64,000 nucleotides of DNA, from NCBI RefSeq assembly GCF_036345255.1, contig NZ_CP107783.1:2790001-2854000 (forward strand). Direction: 5' to 3'. The notes below the pieces were generated by a model. That model was not told the origin of the DNA, did not search any database, and worked only from the letters and a program-made list of their open reading frames with translations. The first letter of the stretch is position 1. Each line of letters starts with the position of its first letter. The position numbers were made by a program, and so were the translations under genes. This DNA is from Streptomyces sp. NBC_00569. GTDB taxonomy: Bacteria; Actinomycetota; Actinomycetes; Streptomycetales; Streptomycetaceae. Of the stretch, positions 40,446 through 49,387 are shown piece by piece.

Positions 40446-41696
40446 GTGTCAGACAACCGGACCTCCGTTTCCCCCGCACCCGCGACTGCGACGACCGGGC
40501 CCACGACTCCACCCACGCATGCCCCCGGACCGTCGGACTCCCGGCGCGGGCCCATCACCCTGCTCGCCCTGGGGCACGCGTGTGTGGACGTCTACCAGGG
40601 CGCGGTGGCCGCTCTGGTGCCGTTCTTCGTCTCCGAGCGGGCCTACACGTACGCCGCCGCCTCCGGGATCGTCCTGGCCGCGTCCCTGCTGTCGTCGGTG
40701 GTGCAGCCCCTGTTCGGCGCACTCACCGACCGGTGGGCGATGCCATGGCTGCTTCCGGTGAGCTGCGTGGTGGGCGGGGCCGGTGTGGCGCTGGCCGGCG
40801 TCGGGGACTCGTACGCCCTCACACTGGTGGTGGTCGCGGTGTCCGGGATCGGGGTGGCCGCCTACCACCCGGAGGCCGCGCGCGTGGCCCGCGCCGCGAG
40901 CCGTGGCAGCCATACGGCGATGGGCTGGTTCTCGCTGGGCGGCAACCTCGGATTCGCCACCGCGCCCCTGCTGGTCTCGGCCGTGGTCGCGACCGGCGGG
41001 CTGCACGCGTCGCCGCTGCTCGTCGTCCCGGGCCTGGCCGGAGCGGCGCTGTGCGTGGCCGCCCTGCGCTCGGGCCGGAGAGATGCCCCGGCGACGGCCG
41101 GACCCGCGCTCGCGGCGGCCGACAGGGCCGACTGGCCGTCGTTCCTCAAGCTGACGGGCGCCATCATGTGCCGCTCGGTCGTCTTCGTCGGCCTGAGCGC
41201 GTTCATCTCGCTGTACGCGCGCCAGCGGGCGGGCGGGGGCGAGGTGGCGGGCACGGCCGCGTTGTTCGTGCTCTACGTCGGCGGCGCGGTGGGCACCGTG
41301 GCGGGCGGCAGACTCGCGACCCGCTTCGGCCGCGTGCCGGTGCTCCGCTGGTCGTACGCCCTGACGGTCCTCGCCGTGGCCGGGGTCGTCTTCGTCCCCG
41401 GTCCCGCGCTCTACGGGTGCGTGGCGCTGACGTCGGCCGGTCTGTACGTGCCGTTCTCGCTGCACATCACGCTCGGCCAGGACTATCTGCCGAGGCGCGT
41501 GGGCACCGCGAGCGGCGTCACGCTGGGCCTCGCGGTCAGCGTCGGCGGCATCGCGAGCCCGGCGATCGGCGCCCTCGCGGACGCCACCTCCCTGCGGACA
41601 GCGCTCGCTCCGCTGACCGTCCTGCCGGCGCTCGGCTGGCTGCTCGTACGGACGCTGCGCGAGCCCGGCGGAAGGTCCGCGAAGGAGGCGGAATGA
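40446..41696 (+). CDS. MFS transporter, fosmidomycin-resistance (Fsr)-like
   Basis: 416 aa with about 12 helices. Start region ITLLALGHACVDVYQGAVAALVPFFV and the AAYHPEAARVARAASRG loop are typical of Fsr-type exporters. Likely exports a small amphipathic compound; substrate unknown. GTG at 40446 (VSDNRTSV) is preferred; another GTG at 40422 is possible. The first 40 residues are Pro/Thr-rich. It lies next to the divergent AraC-type regulator gene. Confidence 0.9.
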   Translation: MSDNRTSVSPAPATATTGPTTPPTHAPGPSDSRRGPITLLALGHACVDVYQGAVAALVPFFVSERAYTYAAASGIVLAASLLSSVVQPLFGALTDRWAMPWLLPVSCVVGGAGVALAGVGDSYALTLVVVAVSGIGVAAYHPEAARVARAASRGSHTAMGWFSLGGNLGFATAPLLVSAVVATGGLHASPLLVVPGLAGAALCVAALRSGRRDAPATAGPALAAADRADWPSFLKLTGAIMCRSVVFVGLSAFISLYARQRAGGGEVAGTAALFVLYVGGAVGTVAGGRLATRFGRVPVLRWSYALTVLAVAGVVFVPGPALYGCVALTSAGLYVPFSLHITLGQDYLPRRVGTASGVTLGLAVSVGGIASPAIGALADATSLRTALAPLTVLPALGWLLVRTLREPGGRSAKEAE

Positions 41697-41767
41697 CGGT
41701 CAGCGCGGCAGCCCGCACGTCAGGGTGTCATTCATGGGTGGCGCTTCTTCCGTGCTGTGACGCCGGG

Positions 41768-41804
41768 GCCGGTCCCGTCGCGCAGCGGCTCACACGGGAC
41801 CGGC
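41768..41804. terminator. Convergent terminator, MFS/NCS2
   Basis: GCCGGTCCCGT pairs perfectly with ACGGGACCGGC (11 bp, 15-nt loop) between two convergent genes. Confidence 0.75.
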
Positions 41805-41865
41805 AATCCGGGTTAACTGGAAAGTAACTTCCGCCATGCGGTCGGCGGCGTCGCGCACGTTACGT

Positions 41866-43359
41866 TCAGTGCACCCCTGCCGCGGAAGACCCTGCCGAGG
41901 TGGAGGCGCCGGCGACCGTGCGCGTCTGAGCGATCTCACCGCCCGGCTCCATCGGGGCCGTCACGTCGTCCGCGTCCTCGCCGCGGCCGATGTGGTTGAA
42001 CATCAGATTGAGGATCACCGCGGCCACACAGCCCGTGGAGATACCCGAATCCAGGATGATCTTCGCGGTCTCCGGGAAGGCGTGGTAGAACTCCGGCGCC
42101 GCGATCGGGATGAGCCCGACGGCCAGCGAAACGGCCACGATCAGCACGTTGTTGTCCCGCTCCAGGTTCGCCTTGACGAGGGTCTGGATGCCGCTCGCCG
42201 CGACCGAACCGAAGAGCACGACGCCCGCGCCGCCGAGGACGGGCCGGGGCACGACCGCGATCAGCGAAGCGGCCATCGGGCACAGACCCATCAGGACGAG
42301 GAAGCCGCCGCCCGTGGCGACGACGTACCGGCTGCGGATCTTCGTCATCGCGACGAGGCCGATGTTCTGGGCGAACGCGCTGCACATGAAGCCGTTGAAC
42401 AACGGGCTGAGCGCCGAGCCGAGCGTGTCGGCCCGCAGACCGGCCGCGATGGTCTTCTCGTCGGCGGGGCGCTCCACGATCTCGCCGAGCGCCAGCATGT
42501 CGGCCGTGGACTCGGTCATCGAGACGACCATGACGACGCACAGGGAGACGATCGCCGCGGCGGCGAACTGCGGGGCGCCGAAGTGGAACGGCGTCGGGAA
42601 TCCGACGACGTCCGCGTCGCCGATCGGGCTGAAGTCCGTGACGCCGAAGGGGATGGCGACGAGTGTGCCGATGATCAGGCCGAGTAGTACGGCGATCTGC
42701 TTCACGAAGCCCGTGGTGAACCTGCGCAGCAGCAGGACGATGACCAGGGTGATGCCGGCCAGCGTGAGATAGGTCGTCGAACCGTAGTCCTTCGCCGCGG
42801 GGTTGGGCCCCTGGGCCCAGCCGAACGCGACGGGCATCAGCGAGACGCCGATGAGGGTGATGACCGTGCCGGTCACGACCGGCGGGAAGAACCGCACCAG
42901 CTTGCTGAAGAAGGGGGCGGCGATGAAACCGAGAACGCCGGCGACGATCACGGCCCCGAAGATGACGGGCAGCGCGTCCTTCTTGTCGTCGGTCGAGTTG
43001 ACGACCGCGATCATGGGGGCGACGCCGGCGAAGGTGACGCCGTTGACGAACGGCAGACGGGCACCGATCTTCCAGAATCCGAGGGTCTGGAGGAAGGTGG
43101 CGAGCCCCGCGGTGAAGAGGCAGGCGCCGGTCAGGAAGGTGAGCTCCTTGGGCGACAGGCCCACGGCGGCGCCCACGATGAGGGGCGGCGCGACGACGCC
43201 CGCGTACATGGCGGCGACGTGCTGGAGGCCGGTCGTCGCCATCTTCAGCGGCGGCAGCTTCTCGTCCACCGGGTGCTTGCCCGTCGGATGTTCGGTGTGC
43301 CCCTCGGATATCTCGTCGGGGGTGGTGCCTTGCTTGGTGAACCTGGGCTTGATGGCCAC
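41866..43359 (-). CDS. NCS2 nucleobase:cation symporter (urate/xanthine permease)
   Basis: 497 aa with about 14 helices. The NCS2 signature QNIGLVAMTK is intact, as are the TM1 motif MATTGLQHVAAMYAGVVAPP and the TM8-9 VSMTESTADMLALGEI with the conserved acidic residue. It imports a purine base or urate with protons. GTG at 43359 has GGAGGAG 5 nt upstream. A second, divergent NCS2 copy lies 1.7 kb away; the two probably differ in specificity. A strong terminator separates it from the deaminase gene, so it has its own promoter. Confidence 0.95.
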   Translation of the reverse strand: MAIKPRFTKQGTTPDEISEGHTEHPTGKHPVDEKLPPLKMATTGLQHVAAMYAGVVAPPLIVGAAVGLSPKELTFLTGACLFTAGLATFLQTLGFWKIGARLPFVNGVTFAGVAPMIAVVNSTDDKKDALPVIFGAVIVAGVLGFIAAPFFSKLVRFFPPVVTGTVITLIGVSLMPVAFGWAQGPNPAAKDYGSTTYLTLAGITLVIVLLLRRFTTGFVKQIAVLLGLIIGTLVAIPFGVTDFSPIGDADVVGFPTPFHFGAPQFAAAAIVSLCVVMVVSMTESTADMLALGEIVERPADEKTIAAGLRADTLGSALSPLFNGFMCSAFAQNIGLVAMTKIRSRYVVATGGGFLVLMGLCPMAASLIAVVPRPVLGGAGVVLFGSVAASGIQTLVKANLERDNNVLIVAVSLAVGLIPIAAPEFYHAFPETAKIILDSGISTGCVAAVILNLMFNHIGRGEDADDVTAPMEPGGEIAQTRTVAGASTSAGSSAAGVH

Positions 43360-43476
43360 AGCGGCTCCTCCGGTTGTTTTCCAGTGCCTGGGCGGCACTC
43401 GCTTCTGGGAGGTGGTACGACGTGCAAGGACTTGCCGGTATTCGGTTGTGGGTACTGCGCCCAGGTAGTGCTGACC

Positions 43477-43546
43477 GCCCCGGGATCGTGAAGTGTTGGG
43501 CCACGATCCGGGGCGGCACTTGAGCAGCCCGCTCGGCAGCTCAAGT
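43477..43546. other. Two hairpins before the NCS2 gene
   Basis: GCCCCGG(G)ATCGTG...CACGATCCGGGGC (43477-43514, 13 bp with one bulge) and ACTTGAGC...GCTCAAGT (43518-43546, 8 bp). They lie upstream of the permease start on the minus strand and may be leader structures. They do not match a purine riboswitch I recognise. Confidence 0.45.
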
Positions 43547-43574
43547 CCGGTCGGGGGCCGTCCCCCCCGACCGG
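43547..43574 (-). terminator. Terminator of the deaminase gene
   Basis: CCGGTCGGGGG pairs perfectly with CCCCCGACCGG (11 bp, 6-nt loop), 13 bp after the deaminase stop on the minus strand. Confidence 0.8.
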
Positions 43575-43587
43575 AGTTCCAGGGTTG

Positions 43588-44976
43588 TCAGGCCTCGGCG
43601 GTGATCCGCGCGAGGCGCTGGGCCTCCTGACGCGCATCGCGGGCGATGGCGTCCTCGTCGGCGTGCAGCAGGCGTCCGTCCTCGACGACCGGCTTTCCGT
43701 TGACGAGGGAGAGGGTGACCGGGGCCGCCGCGCCGAAGACGATGGCGGTGACCGGGTCGGCGATCGAGGAGTGCCCGATGCCGTCGATCTTCCACAGGAC
43801 CAGGTCGGCGAGCTTGCCCGCCTCCAGGGAGCCGATCTCGGCGGCGCGGCCCAGGACCCGGGCCCCGCCGGCGGTGCCGAGCCGGAGCGCCTGACGGGCG
43901 TTCAGGGCGGCCTCGCGGTGCGCGCCGAGCCGGTTGATGAGGAGCGCGTTGCGCAGCTCGGTGTGCAGCTCGCCCGACTCGTTGGACGCGGTGCCGTCGA
44001 CGCCGAGACCGACGGGAACGCCGGCCTTGAGCATGTCCGGGACGCGGGCGATGCCGGCCGCCAGACGCGCGTTGGACGACGGGCAGTGCGCGACACCCGT
44101 GCCCGTACGGGCGAAGGCCGCGATGTCCGAGTCGTTCATGTGGACGCAGTGCGCCATCCACACGTCCTCACCGAGCCAGCCCGTCGACTCGAAGTAGTCG
44201 GTCGGGCCCATGCCGAAGAGCTCGTGGCAGAACTTCTCCTCCTCGACCGTCTCGCTGCCGTGGGTGTGCAGCCGTACCCCGAGCCGACGCGCCAGCTCGG
44301 CGCCCTGCTTCATGAGTTCGGTGGACACGGAGAACGGCGAACAGGGGGCGACGGCCACCTGGGTCATCGCGCCGAAGGAGGCGTCATGGTGCTTGTCGAC
44401 GGTCTCCTCGGTGGCCGCGAGCGCACCCTCGAGGGTCTCGACCGCGAAGTCCGGCGGCAGGCCGCCGTCCTTCTCGGAGCGGTCCATGGAGCCACGGGCG
44501 AGCGTGAAGCGGACACCCATGTCGGAGGCGGCCCCGATGATGGCGCCGGACAGGTCGCCGGAGCCCTTCGGGTACACGTAGTGGTGGTCCATCGCGGTGG
44601 TCACACCGCCGCGGGCCATCATCGCGAGGGAGCCCTGCGCGGCGACGCGGGCCATCTGCTCGTCGATGCGTGCCCACGTCGGGTACAGCGCGACCAGCCA
44701 GTTGAACAGGTTGTGGTCCGTGGCCAGGCCGCGGGTGATCCACTGGTAGAAGTGGTGGTGCGTGTTGATCAGACCGGGCGTGACGAGGTGGCCGGTGCCG
44801 TCGACGCGGCGCACGACGTTCTCCAGGCCCGCGGGGGCCTGGCCGGCGCCGATGGACTCGATCTTGTTGTCGGCGACGACCACGTACCCCGAGGCGTACT
44901 CGGTGTCGTTGGCGTCGACCGTCGCGATGGCCGCGTTCTCGATGACGATGCGGGAAGGGGCTGCCGAAGGTGCCAT
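43588..44976 (-). CDS. 8-oxoguanine/guanine deaminase-type amidohydrolase
   Basis: 462 aa. Amidohydrolase-superfamily metal site: GLINTHHHFYQWIT (HxH), LHTHGSETVEEE, MAHCVHMND and GVDGTASNESGEL. The HHHFYQ variant and overall length are those of enzymes annotated as 8-oxoguanine deaminase, which yields urate from 8-oxoguanine; guanine deaminase (xanthine product) is the alternative. Either product feeds the uricase genes upstream. ATG at 44976 follows AAGGAAG; the longer frame is not supported. It lies 44 bp downstream of the second permease, probably in one transcript. Confidence 0.88.
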   Translation of the reverse strand: MAPSAAPSRIVIENAAIATVDANDTEYASGYVVVADNKIESIGAGQAPAGLENVVRRVDGTGHLVTPGLINTHHHFYQWITRGLATDHNLFNWLVALYPTWARIDEQMARVAAQGSLAMMARGGVTTAMDHHYVYPKGSGDLSGAIIGAASDMGVRFTLARGSMDRSEKDGGLPPDFAVETLEGALAATEETVDKHHDASFGAMTQVAVAPCSPFSVSTELMKQGAELARRLGVRLHTHGSETVEEEKFCHELFGMGPTDYFESTGWLGEDVWMAHCVHMNDSDIAAFARTGTGVAHCPSSNARLAAGIARVPDMLKAGVPVGLGVDGTASNESGELHTELRNALLINRLGAHREAALNARQALRLGTAGGARVLGRAAEIGSLEAGKLADLVLWKIDGIGHSSIADPVTAIVFGAAAPVTLSLVNGKPVVEDGRLLHADEDAIARDARQEAQRLARITAEA

Positions 44977-45020
44977 GGTGCTTCCTTCATGAGTGAGTGG
45001 CGATTGGGCACGGCAGGACC

Positions 45021-46376
45021 CTAGGAGGATTTGAGTGCCGCGGCGGCGGTGGCGCGGCCGCGGGTGCCGAGATGGTGAAAGAACAGGTTCAGCGAAACGG
45101 CCACCAGGGCGCCCGCGCTGATGCCGGAGCCGAGGACGGTCTGTGCCCACGCCGGGAATTCGGCGTAGAAGGTGGGCGCCGCGAGCGGGATGATGCCCGC
45201 ACCGAGCGAGACGGCGACCAGGATGATGTTCGAGCTGTCGTCGAGGCCGGCCTCGGACAGCGTACGGATGCCGCTGACGGCGATGGAGCCGAAGAGGACG
45301 ATGCCCGCGCCGCCGAGGACCGGCATCGGCACCGTGGAGACCACCGCGCCGAGCACCGGGAAGGCGCCGAGGACCAGGAGCGCGCCTCCCGCGGCGGCGA
45401 CCACGTAGCGGCTGCGCACCTTCGTCAGCGAGACGACGCCGACGTTCTGGGCGAAGGCCGAGGTGGGGAAGCCGCCGAAGACGGGGCCGAGAAGCGTGGC
45501 GAGGCCGTCGGTGCGCAGGCCGCGGGTGATGGTCCTGCCGCTGGTCTCCCGGTCGCAGATCTCGCCGATGGCGAGCATTCCGGCGCTGGACTCCGTCATC
45601 AGGACGAGCATCACCAGGCAGAGCGAGAGGATCGCGGCGGGCTGGAACTCGGGCGTGCCGAAGGCGAACGGTGTGGGCAGTGCGGCGACCGGGGCCGACC
45701 TGAGGGCGCCGAAGTCCGCCATGCCGAACGGGATCGCGGCCAGCGTGCCGACCAACAGGCCCAGAAGCAGGGCGACTTGCTTGACGAAGCCGCGGCCGAA
45801 GCGCTGGATCATCAGGATGACGACAAGCGTGAAGGCGGCGAGTCCCAGGTACTTCATGTCGCCGAAGTCGGCGGCGGTCCTGTCGCCGCCCTGGGCCCAG
45901 GCGACCGGGACCGGCATCAGGGTCACCCCGATGAGGGTGATGACGACGCCCGTGACGAGCGGCGGGAAGAAGCGCAGGAGCCTGCCGAAGAAGGGGCCGA
46001 TCGCGAGACAGAAGACGCCGGCGACCATCACCGCACCGTAGATGGCGGGGAGTTGGTCACCCCGCGCGTTGGTCTCGGCGATGGCGAGCATCGGCGCGAT
46101 GCCGGCCGAGGAGGCGGCGTTGACGAAGGGCAGCCGGTTGCCGACGAGCCCCTTGACGCCGAGGGTCTGCAGGAGGGTGGCCACGCCCGCGATGAGCAGG
46201 CTGGCGGCGATGAGGCGGGTCTGGCCCGCCGTGTCGAGGTGGACGGCCTGACCGATGATGAGCGGGGGCGTGACCACGCCCGCGTACATCGCGGCGATGT
46301 GCTGGAGTGCCGCGGGGACGAGCCGCGAGGGGTGGAGCTTCTGGTCAACCGGGTGGACGGTCAAGTCCTGCACCAT
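45021..46376 (-). CDS. NCS2 nucleobase:cation symporter (urate permease, PucJ/K-like)
   Basis: 451 aa with about 14 helices. Signature QNVGVVSLTK, first-helix motif LVPAALQHIAAMYAGVVTPP and the LMTESSAGMLAIGEI segment with conserved acidic residue are present. It is shorter at the N-terminus than the 41866-43359 paralogue and about half identical by eye. Encoded between uricase and deaminase, so urate or xanthine uptake is likely. Confidence 0.94.
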   Translation of the reverse strand: MVQDLTVHPVDQKLHPSRLVPAALQHIAAMYAGVVTPPLIIGQAVHLDTAGQTRLIAASLLIAGVATLLQTLGVKGLVGNRLPFVNAASSAGIAPMLAIAETNARGDQLPAIYGAVMVAGVFCLAIGPFFGRLLRFFPPLVTGVVITLIGVTLMPVPVAWAQGGDRTAADFGDMKYLGLAAFTLVVILMIQRFGRGFVKQVALLLGLLVGTLAAIPFGMADFGALRSAPVAALPTPFAFGTPEFQPAAILSLCLVMLVLMTESSAGMLAIGEICDRETSGRTITRGLRTDGLATLLGPVFGGFPTSAFAQNVGVVSLTKVRSRYVVAAAGGALLVLGAFPVLGAVVSTVPMPVLGGAGIVLFGSIAVSGIRTLSEAGLDDSSNIILVAVSLGAGIIPLAAPTFYAEFPAWAQTVLGSGISAGALVAVSLNLFFHHLGTRGRATAAAALKSS

Positions 46377-46530
46377 TGACGTCTCCTGAGCTGTAGTAAA
46401 CCGCTCGTCTTCCTACGGGAGGGCGGTCAGGGCTTGACCGTCATGAGACCGTACGGCCGAGTGAAGAGCCCCTTGGGGCGGAGTCACTGCTGTTCCCTCC
46501 GGTGATGTGACCGGTCGTTGCGGGAACTCG

Positions 46531-46561
46531 GTCCCCGGGGCCGTTGCAGAGCCCCGGGGAC
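46531..46561 (-). terminator. Terminator of the uricase operon
   Basis: GTCCCCGGGGC pairs perfectly with GCCCCGGGGAC (11 bp, 9-nt loop), 11 bp beyond the uricase stop on the minus strand. It separates the uraD-uraH-uricase operon from the permease-deaminase pair. Confidence 0.8.
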
Positions 46562-46572
46562 ATCGACTGCCG

Positions 46573-47520
46573 TCAGAGGTTGGTCATGTCGACCGGGATG
46601 TGCGGCTCGCAGCCGTCGCGCAGGATGGTGGCCTCGATCAGGCCGTAGGGGCGGTCGGCCGCGTAGTACACGGCGCCGTCCTTGGCTTCGTTCTCCAGAC
46701 CGAAGGCGGAGAGATCCTGCCGGAAGTGGTGCTTGTTGGGCGCGGAGAAGCGGATCTCGTCGATCTCGCTGCGGTTGTTGATGACCCGCGAACCCATTTG
46801 GTACAGCGTCTGCTGGAGCGAGAGCGAGTACGTCTCCACGAACGCCTGGAGGATGTGCTTCTTGGACTGCTCGTAGGACTTCTCCCACTGCGGCATGCGC
46901 TGCTCGTCGGAGGTCCAGTTGTGCCGCCACCACGTCGACAGGGACGTGGCGAGGATGCGGTCGTAGTCCTCCTGGAGCGTCGTGTACTTGTCCTTGATGT
47001 AGCCCCAGAACTCGGAGTTCGTGGAGTTCATCACGGTCAGGTCCTTGAGCCCGGACAGGACTTCGAACTTCCCTCCCCCGTCACCTTCGGCGGAGTACGT
47101 GATCTGCGCGAGGCGGGTCTCCTGGCCCTTACGGACGAAGGAGTGCTTCACCTCGTCGGCGCCGATGAACTTGGAGTTGCCGTCGGAGCCGGAGATGCGC
47201 TCCCAGGAGTACTCCTCGATGCGGATGCGCGCACGGTGGATGGACGGCTGGCTGTCCACGAAGTGCCGGGCGAGGTGGATGCCGTACTGCTCGGCCGACT
47301 CGATGCCGTATTCCTTGGCGAACGCGAAGCAGGTGTTCTTCGTCGTGTCCGTCGGAAGGCAGTTGGCGTTCGAGCCGTTGTAGTGGACGTCGTCGAGGTC
47401 GCCGGAGAGGGCGACGGAGACGTTCAGGTCCTTGATGTGGTGGGTGTCGCCGTCCCGCGTGATCTTGACGACGCGGTTCTCTGCTTTGCCGTACTGGTTC
47501 TGGCCGAGAATCGTGGGCAT
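46573..47520 (-). CDS. pucL: Urate oxidase (uricase)
   Basis: 315 aa; oxidises urate with O2 to 5-hydroxyisourate and H2O2, without cofactor. T-fold motifs: NQYGKAENRVVKITRDGDTH with the catalytic Lys, VALSGDLDDVHYNGSN with Asp-Asn of the dioxygen site (NVSVALSGD...), FAKEYGIESAEQYGIHLARH, LTVMNSTNSEFWGYIKDKYT and SAPNKHHFRQDLSAFG with the relay His. It starts 5 bp after the HIU hydrolase stop. The longer frame to 47802 overlaps uraH and is rejected. The H2O2 it makes gives a reason for the catalase gene 4 kb away. Confidence 0.98.
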   Translation of the reverse strand: MPTILGQNQYGKAENRVVKITRDGDTHHIKDLNVSVALSGDLDDVHYNGSNANCLPTDTTKNTCFAFAKEYGIESAEQYGIHLARHFVDSQPSIHRARIRIEEYSWERISGSDGNSKFIGADEVKHSFVRKGQETRLAQITYSAEGDGGGKFEVLSGLKDLTVMNSTNSEFWGYIKDKYTTLQEDYDRILATSLSTWWRHNWTSDEQRMPQWEKSYEQSKKHILQAFVETYSLSLQQTLYQMGSRVINNRSEIDEIRFSAPNKHHFRQDLSAFGLENEAKDGAVYYAADRPYGLIEATILRDGCEPHIPVDMTNL

Positions 47521-47525
47521 GTCTG

Positions 47526-47915
47526 CTAGCTCCCTCGGTAAACGGAGTAGCCGAACGGGTTGAGCAGCAGCGGTACGTGATAGTGCTCGCCCGGCTTGAC
47601 GGCGAACGTGATCGCCACCTCCGGGAAGAACGCACCGCTGTCCCTTACGCGGGGGGCGTCCTGCTGCGCCTCGGCTTGCTTCTTTTCGAAGTACGTCTCG
47701 ACGGCGAAGTCGAGGCGTACGTGGGTGGTGCCCTCCGGCAGCGCCGGCAGGTCCTTGCAGCGCCCGTCCGCGTCGGTCGCGGAGCCGCCGAGCGCCACCC
47801 ACTCGGCGTCGCTGCCCGAGCGGGCGGCGAGCGAGATGGCGACGCCCTCGGCGGGGCGTCCGATGCTGGTGTCGAGAATGTGCGTCGACACCGACGCGGT
47901 GGTCGCGGTGCTCAT
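47526..47915 (-). CDS. uraH: 5-hydroxyisourate hydrolase (transthyretin-like)
   Basis: 129 aa. N-terminal VSTHILDTSIGRPAEGVAIS carries the first catalytic His; VRLDFAVETYF and the C-terminal YHVPLLLNPFGYSVYRGS (YRGS tetrapeptide) are the family signature. Converts HIU to OHCU. Its ATG overlaps the uraD stop by one base (TGATG). Confidence 0.98.
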   Translation of the reverse strand: MSTATTASVSTHILDTSIGRPAEGVAISLAARSGSDAEWVALGGSATDADGRCKDLPALPEGTTHVRLDFAVETYFEKKQAEAQQDAPRVRDSGAFFPEVAITFAVKPGEHYHVPLLLNPFGYSVYRGS

Positions 47916-48445
47916 CAGTCCTTGTCCTCTTCCACTTCTACGTCTTCTTCGGCGAGGCGGGTCAGGCGGATACGGTTGATCTTCCCCAGTTCCGTGCGCA
48001 CGATCTCGCGCTCCGTACCCGTGTCGTTACCGATCCTGGCCTTCATCGCGTCGCGCATCTGCTCGCCGGTCGCCCCGGTGGCGCAGATCAGGAAGACATG
48101 ACCGAACCGCTCCTGGTACGCCAGGTTCAGTTCGAGCATCTCGGCCTTGAGCTCCTCGGAGGCGCCGGCCATGCCCCGCTGCTCGCGGGACGAGGTCGGG
48201 TCGCCCGGCTTCGGGCGGCCGATCGGGGGATGCCCCGCCATCGCCTCGGCGAGATCCTCCGCTGCGAGCTCGGCCATGGCGGCGTCGCTGGCGGCGAAGA
48301 GTTCCTCCACGGTGGTGAAGGGGCGCTGGGCGAGGAGCTTGCTCCCCCACGCCGAGCTGGCACACACCTCGTGGAGCGCGGCGGCGGCCGCGTTCTCCTG
48401 AAGCGTGTTGAACCGGGAAAGCCCCGGCATCGGACGTGAAGTCAC
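47915..48445 (-). CDS. uraD: OHCU decarboxylase
   Basis: 176 aa; decarboxylates OHCU to S-allantoin. Start region LSRFNTLQENAAAAALHEVC, the catalytic His in MAGHPPIG, Glu in SSREQRGMAG, and the FGHVFLICATG strand match the family. GTG at 48445 has GGAGG 7 nt upstream; ATG at 48430 is the alternative. First gene of the uraD-uraH-uricase operon. The promoter carries a motif B site whose end forms the -35, nearly identical to the katA promoter. Confidence 0.95.
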   Translation of the reverse strand: MTSRPMPGLSRFNTLQENAAAAALHEVCASSAWGSKLLAQRPFTTVEELFAASDAAMAELAAEDLAEAMAGHPPIGRPKPGDPTSSREQRGMAGASEELKAEMLELNLAYQERFGHVFLICATGATGEQMRDAMKARIGNDTGTEREIVRTELGKINRIRLTRLAEEDVEVEEDKD

Positions 48446-48483
48446 GGGAAGCCTCCGTGGCCTTGTGCTGGACGGGCTGCGGA

Positions 48484-48525
48484 TAGCTAACGCCCTCCGA
48501 AACACCACGTCAACACTTTGTTGAA
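48484..48525 (-). promoter_or_regulatory. uraD promoter with motif B operator
   Basis: On the minus strand TTCAACAAAGTGTTGAC (48525-48509) is followed by G to give -35 TTGACG, an 18-bp spacer, and TAGCTA (48489-48484). The 17-mer differs from the katA copies at one base, and the -35/spacer layout is the same. Confidence 0.7.
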
Positions 48526-48601
48526 AACTCGGAGTTACAAAAACCGCCGCCCGGTATCCGGACGGCGGCTGGTTCGACACCTTGGCGTGCTAGAGGGCGG
48601 C

Positions 48602-48979
48602 CTACTCTCCCTTGGCCGCGTTTTCCCTGTTCAGGTAGTTGTAGACGGTGAACCTGGAGACGCCGAGCGCCCCGGCCACGGTCTCCACTCCGTGCCGCAC
48701 GGAGAAGGCACCTCGTGCCTCCAGTATCCGCACGACCTCCTGTTTGGCCTTGCGGTCGAGGGCCGACAGGGGCATGCCCTGTCCGCGCTCCATGGCCACC
48801 AGGATGTGATCCAGGGAGTCGGCCAGCTGGGGCAGCCGTACGGCGATGACCTCGCGACCCTCCCAGTGCAGGACGACGTCATCCTTGCCCGCCTCCTGCG
48901 GCGGCAGCATCTCGCCCCCCATGGCGTCCACCAGCGGCTTCACCGCGCTGACGAAGGGGACGTCTCCTGTAGCGGTCAC
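48602..48979 (-). CDS. Helix-turn-helix regulator (YheO-like HTH)
   Basis: 125 aa. The C-terminal HTH reads FSVRHGVETVAGALGVSRFT with VYNYLNRE, the pattern of the YheO/HTH_22 group; the N-terminal half (about 1-60) is a small PAS-like or ligand-binding region (DDVVLHWEGREVIAVRLPQL). It lies just upstream of the uraD operon and is the best local candidate for binding motif B. Its ATG overlaps the stop of the upstream 83-aa gene (ATGA). Confidence 0.82.
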   Translation of the reverse strand: MTATGDVPFVSAVKPLVDAMGGEMLPPQEAGKDDVVLHWEGREVIAVRLPQLADSLDHILVAMERGQGMPLSALDRKAKQEVVRILEARGAFSVRHGVETVAGALGVSRFTVYNYLNRENAAKGE

Positions 48980-49227
48980 TTATCGCCCTCCCCCATCACA
49001 TTGACCTGGAGCGAGACGCGGGTGGCGCCGGCCGCCAGGGCCTGGCGCAGCAGCGCGTCCACCGCGCCGAGCACGGCCTGCGCCTCCCCTTCGGCGGTGT
49101 TGCCGAAGGGTCCGACATCCACCGCGTCCAGTTCGGCCTTCTGGATGACGTCGCGGGCGACGACCGCGTGGGGCGGCGCCTCGTCGAGGTCGAAGGGCTC
49201 GGTCGTGAACTCCACTCTCAATCGCAC
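48976..49227 (-). CDS. Small thiamine-binding-like (MTH1187/YkoF-type) protein
   Basis: 83 aa. A ferredoxin-like alpha/beta protein by appearance: VRLRVEFTTEPFDLDE-like first strand, helix AEGEAQAVLGAVDALLRQAL, and last strand ATRVSLQVNVMGEG. This resembles the MTH1187/thiamine-binding family, but the match is by eye only. GTG start; coupled to the HTH gene. It is divergent from hyi across 160 bp holding the hyi promoter and paired operator. A role as sensor subunit for the HTH protein is possible but unproven. Confidence 0.65.
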   Translation of the reverse strand: MRLRVEFTTEPFDLDEAPPHAVVARDVIQKAELDAVDVGPFGNTAEGEAQAVLGAVDALLRQALAAGATRVSLQVNVMGEGDK

Positions 49228-49270
49228 GGGGTCAACCTACTGCCGCGCGCCGATTTTCCGGCAGCCCCTC

Positions 49271-49300
49271 TTGACAAGAGCGAAGCATCCCCGGCAGTCT
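49271..49300 (+). promoter_or_regulatory. hyi promoter
   Basis: TTGACA (49271-49276), 18-bp spacer, CAGTCT (49295-49300). The predicted start falls in the weaker motif A box. Confidence 0.5.
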
Positions 49301-49335
49301 TCCATCAAGCAGAAACGAACTTCCGCTATACGGAA
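49300..49335. promoter_or_regulatory. Motif A operator pair at hyi (probable AllR site)
   Basis: Weaker TTCCATCAAGCAGAA (49300-49314) and perfect palindrome TTCCGCTATACGGAA (49321-49335), starts 21 bp apart, the same geometry as at allB, aceB and gcl. Confidence 0.7.
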
Positions 49336-49387
49336 CTCGACACCGAGTGCCGTACGGATCTCGATACGGAAGGGAGCGCCGACCCCC

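Noticed and set aside
43360..43587. Purine riboswitch before the NCS2 permease
   Set aside because: The hairpins present do not show the purine-aptamer junction or kissing loops; the strongest one is a terminator for the upstream deaminase gene.
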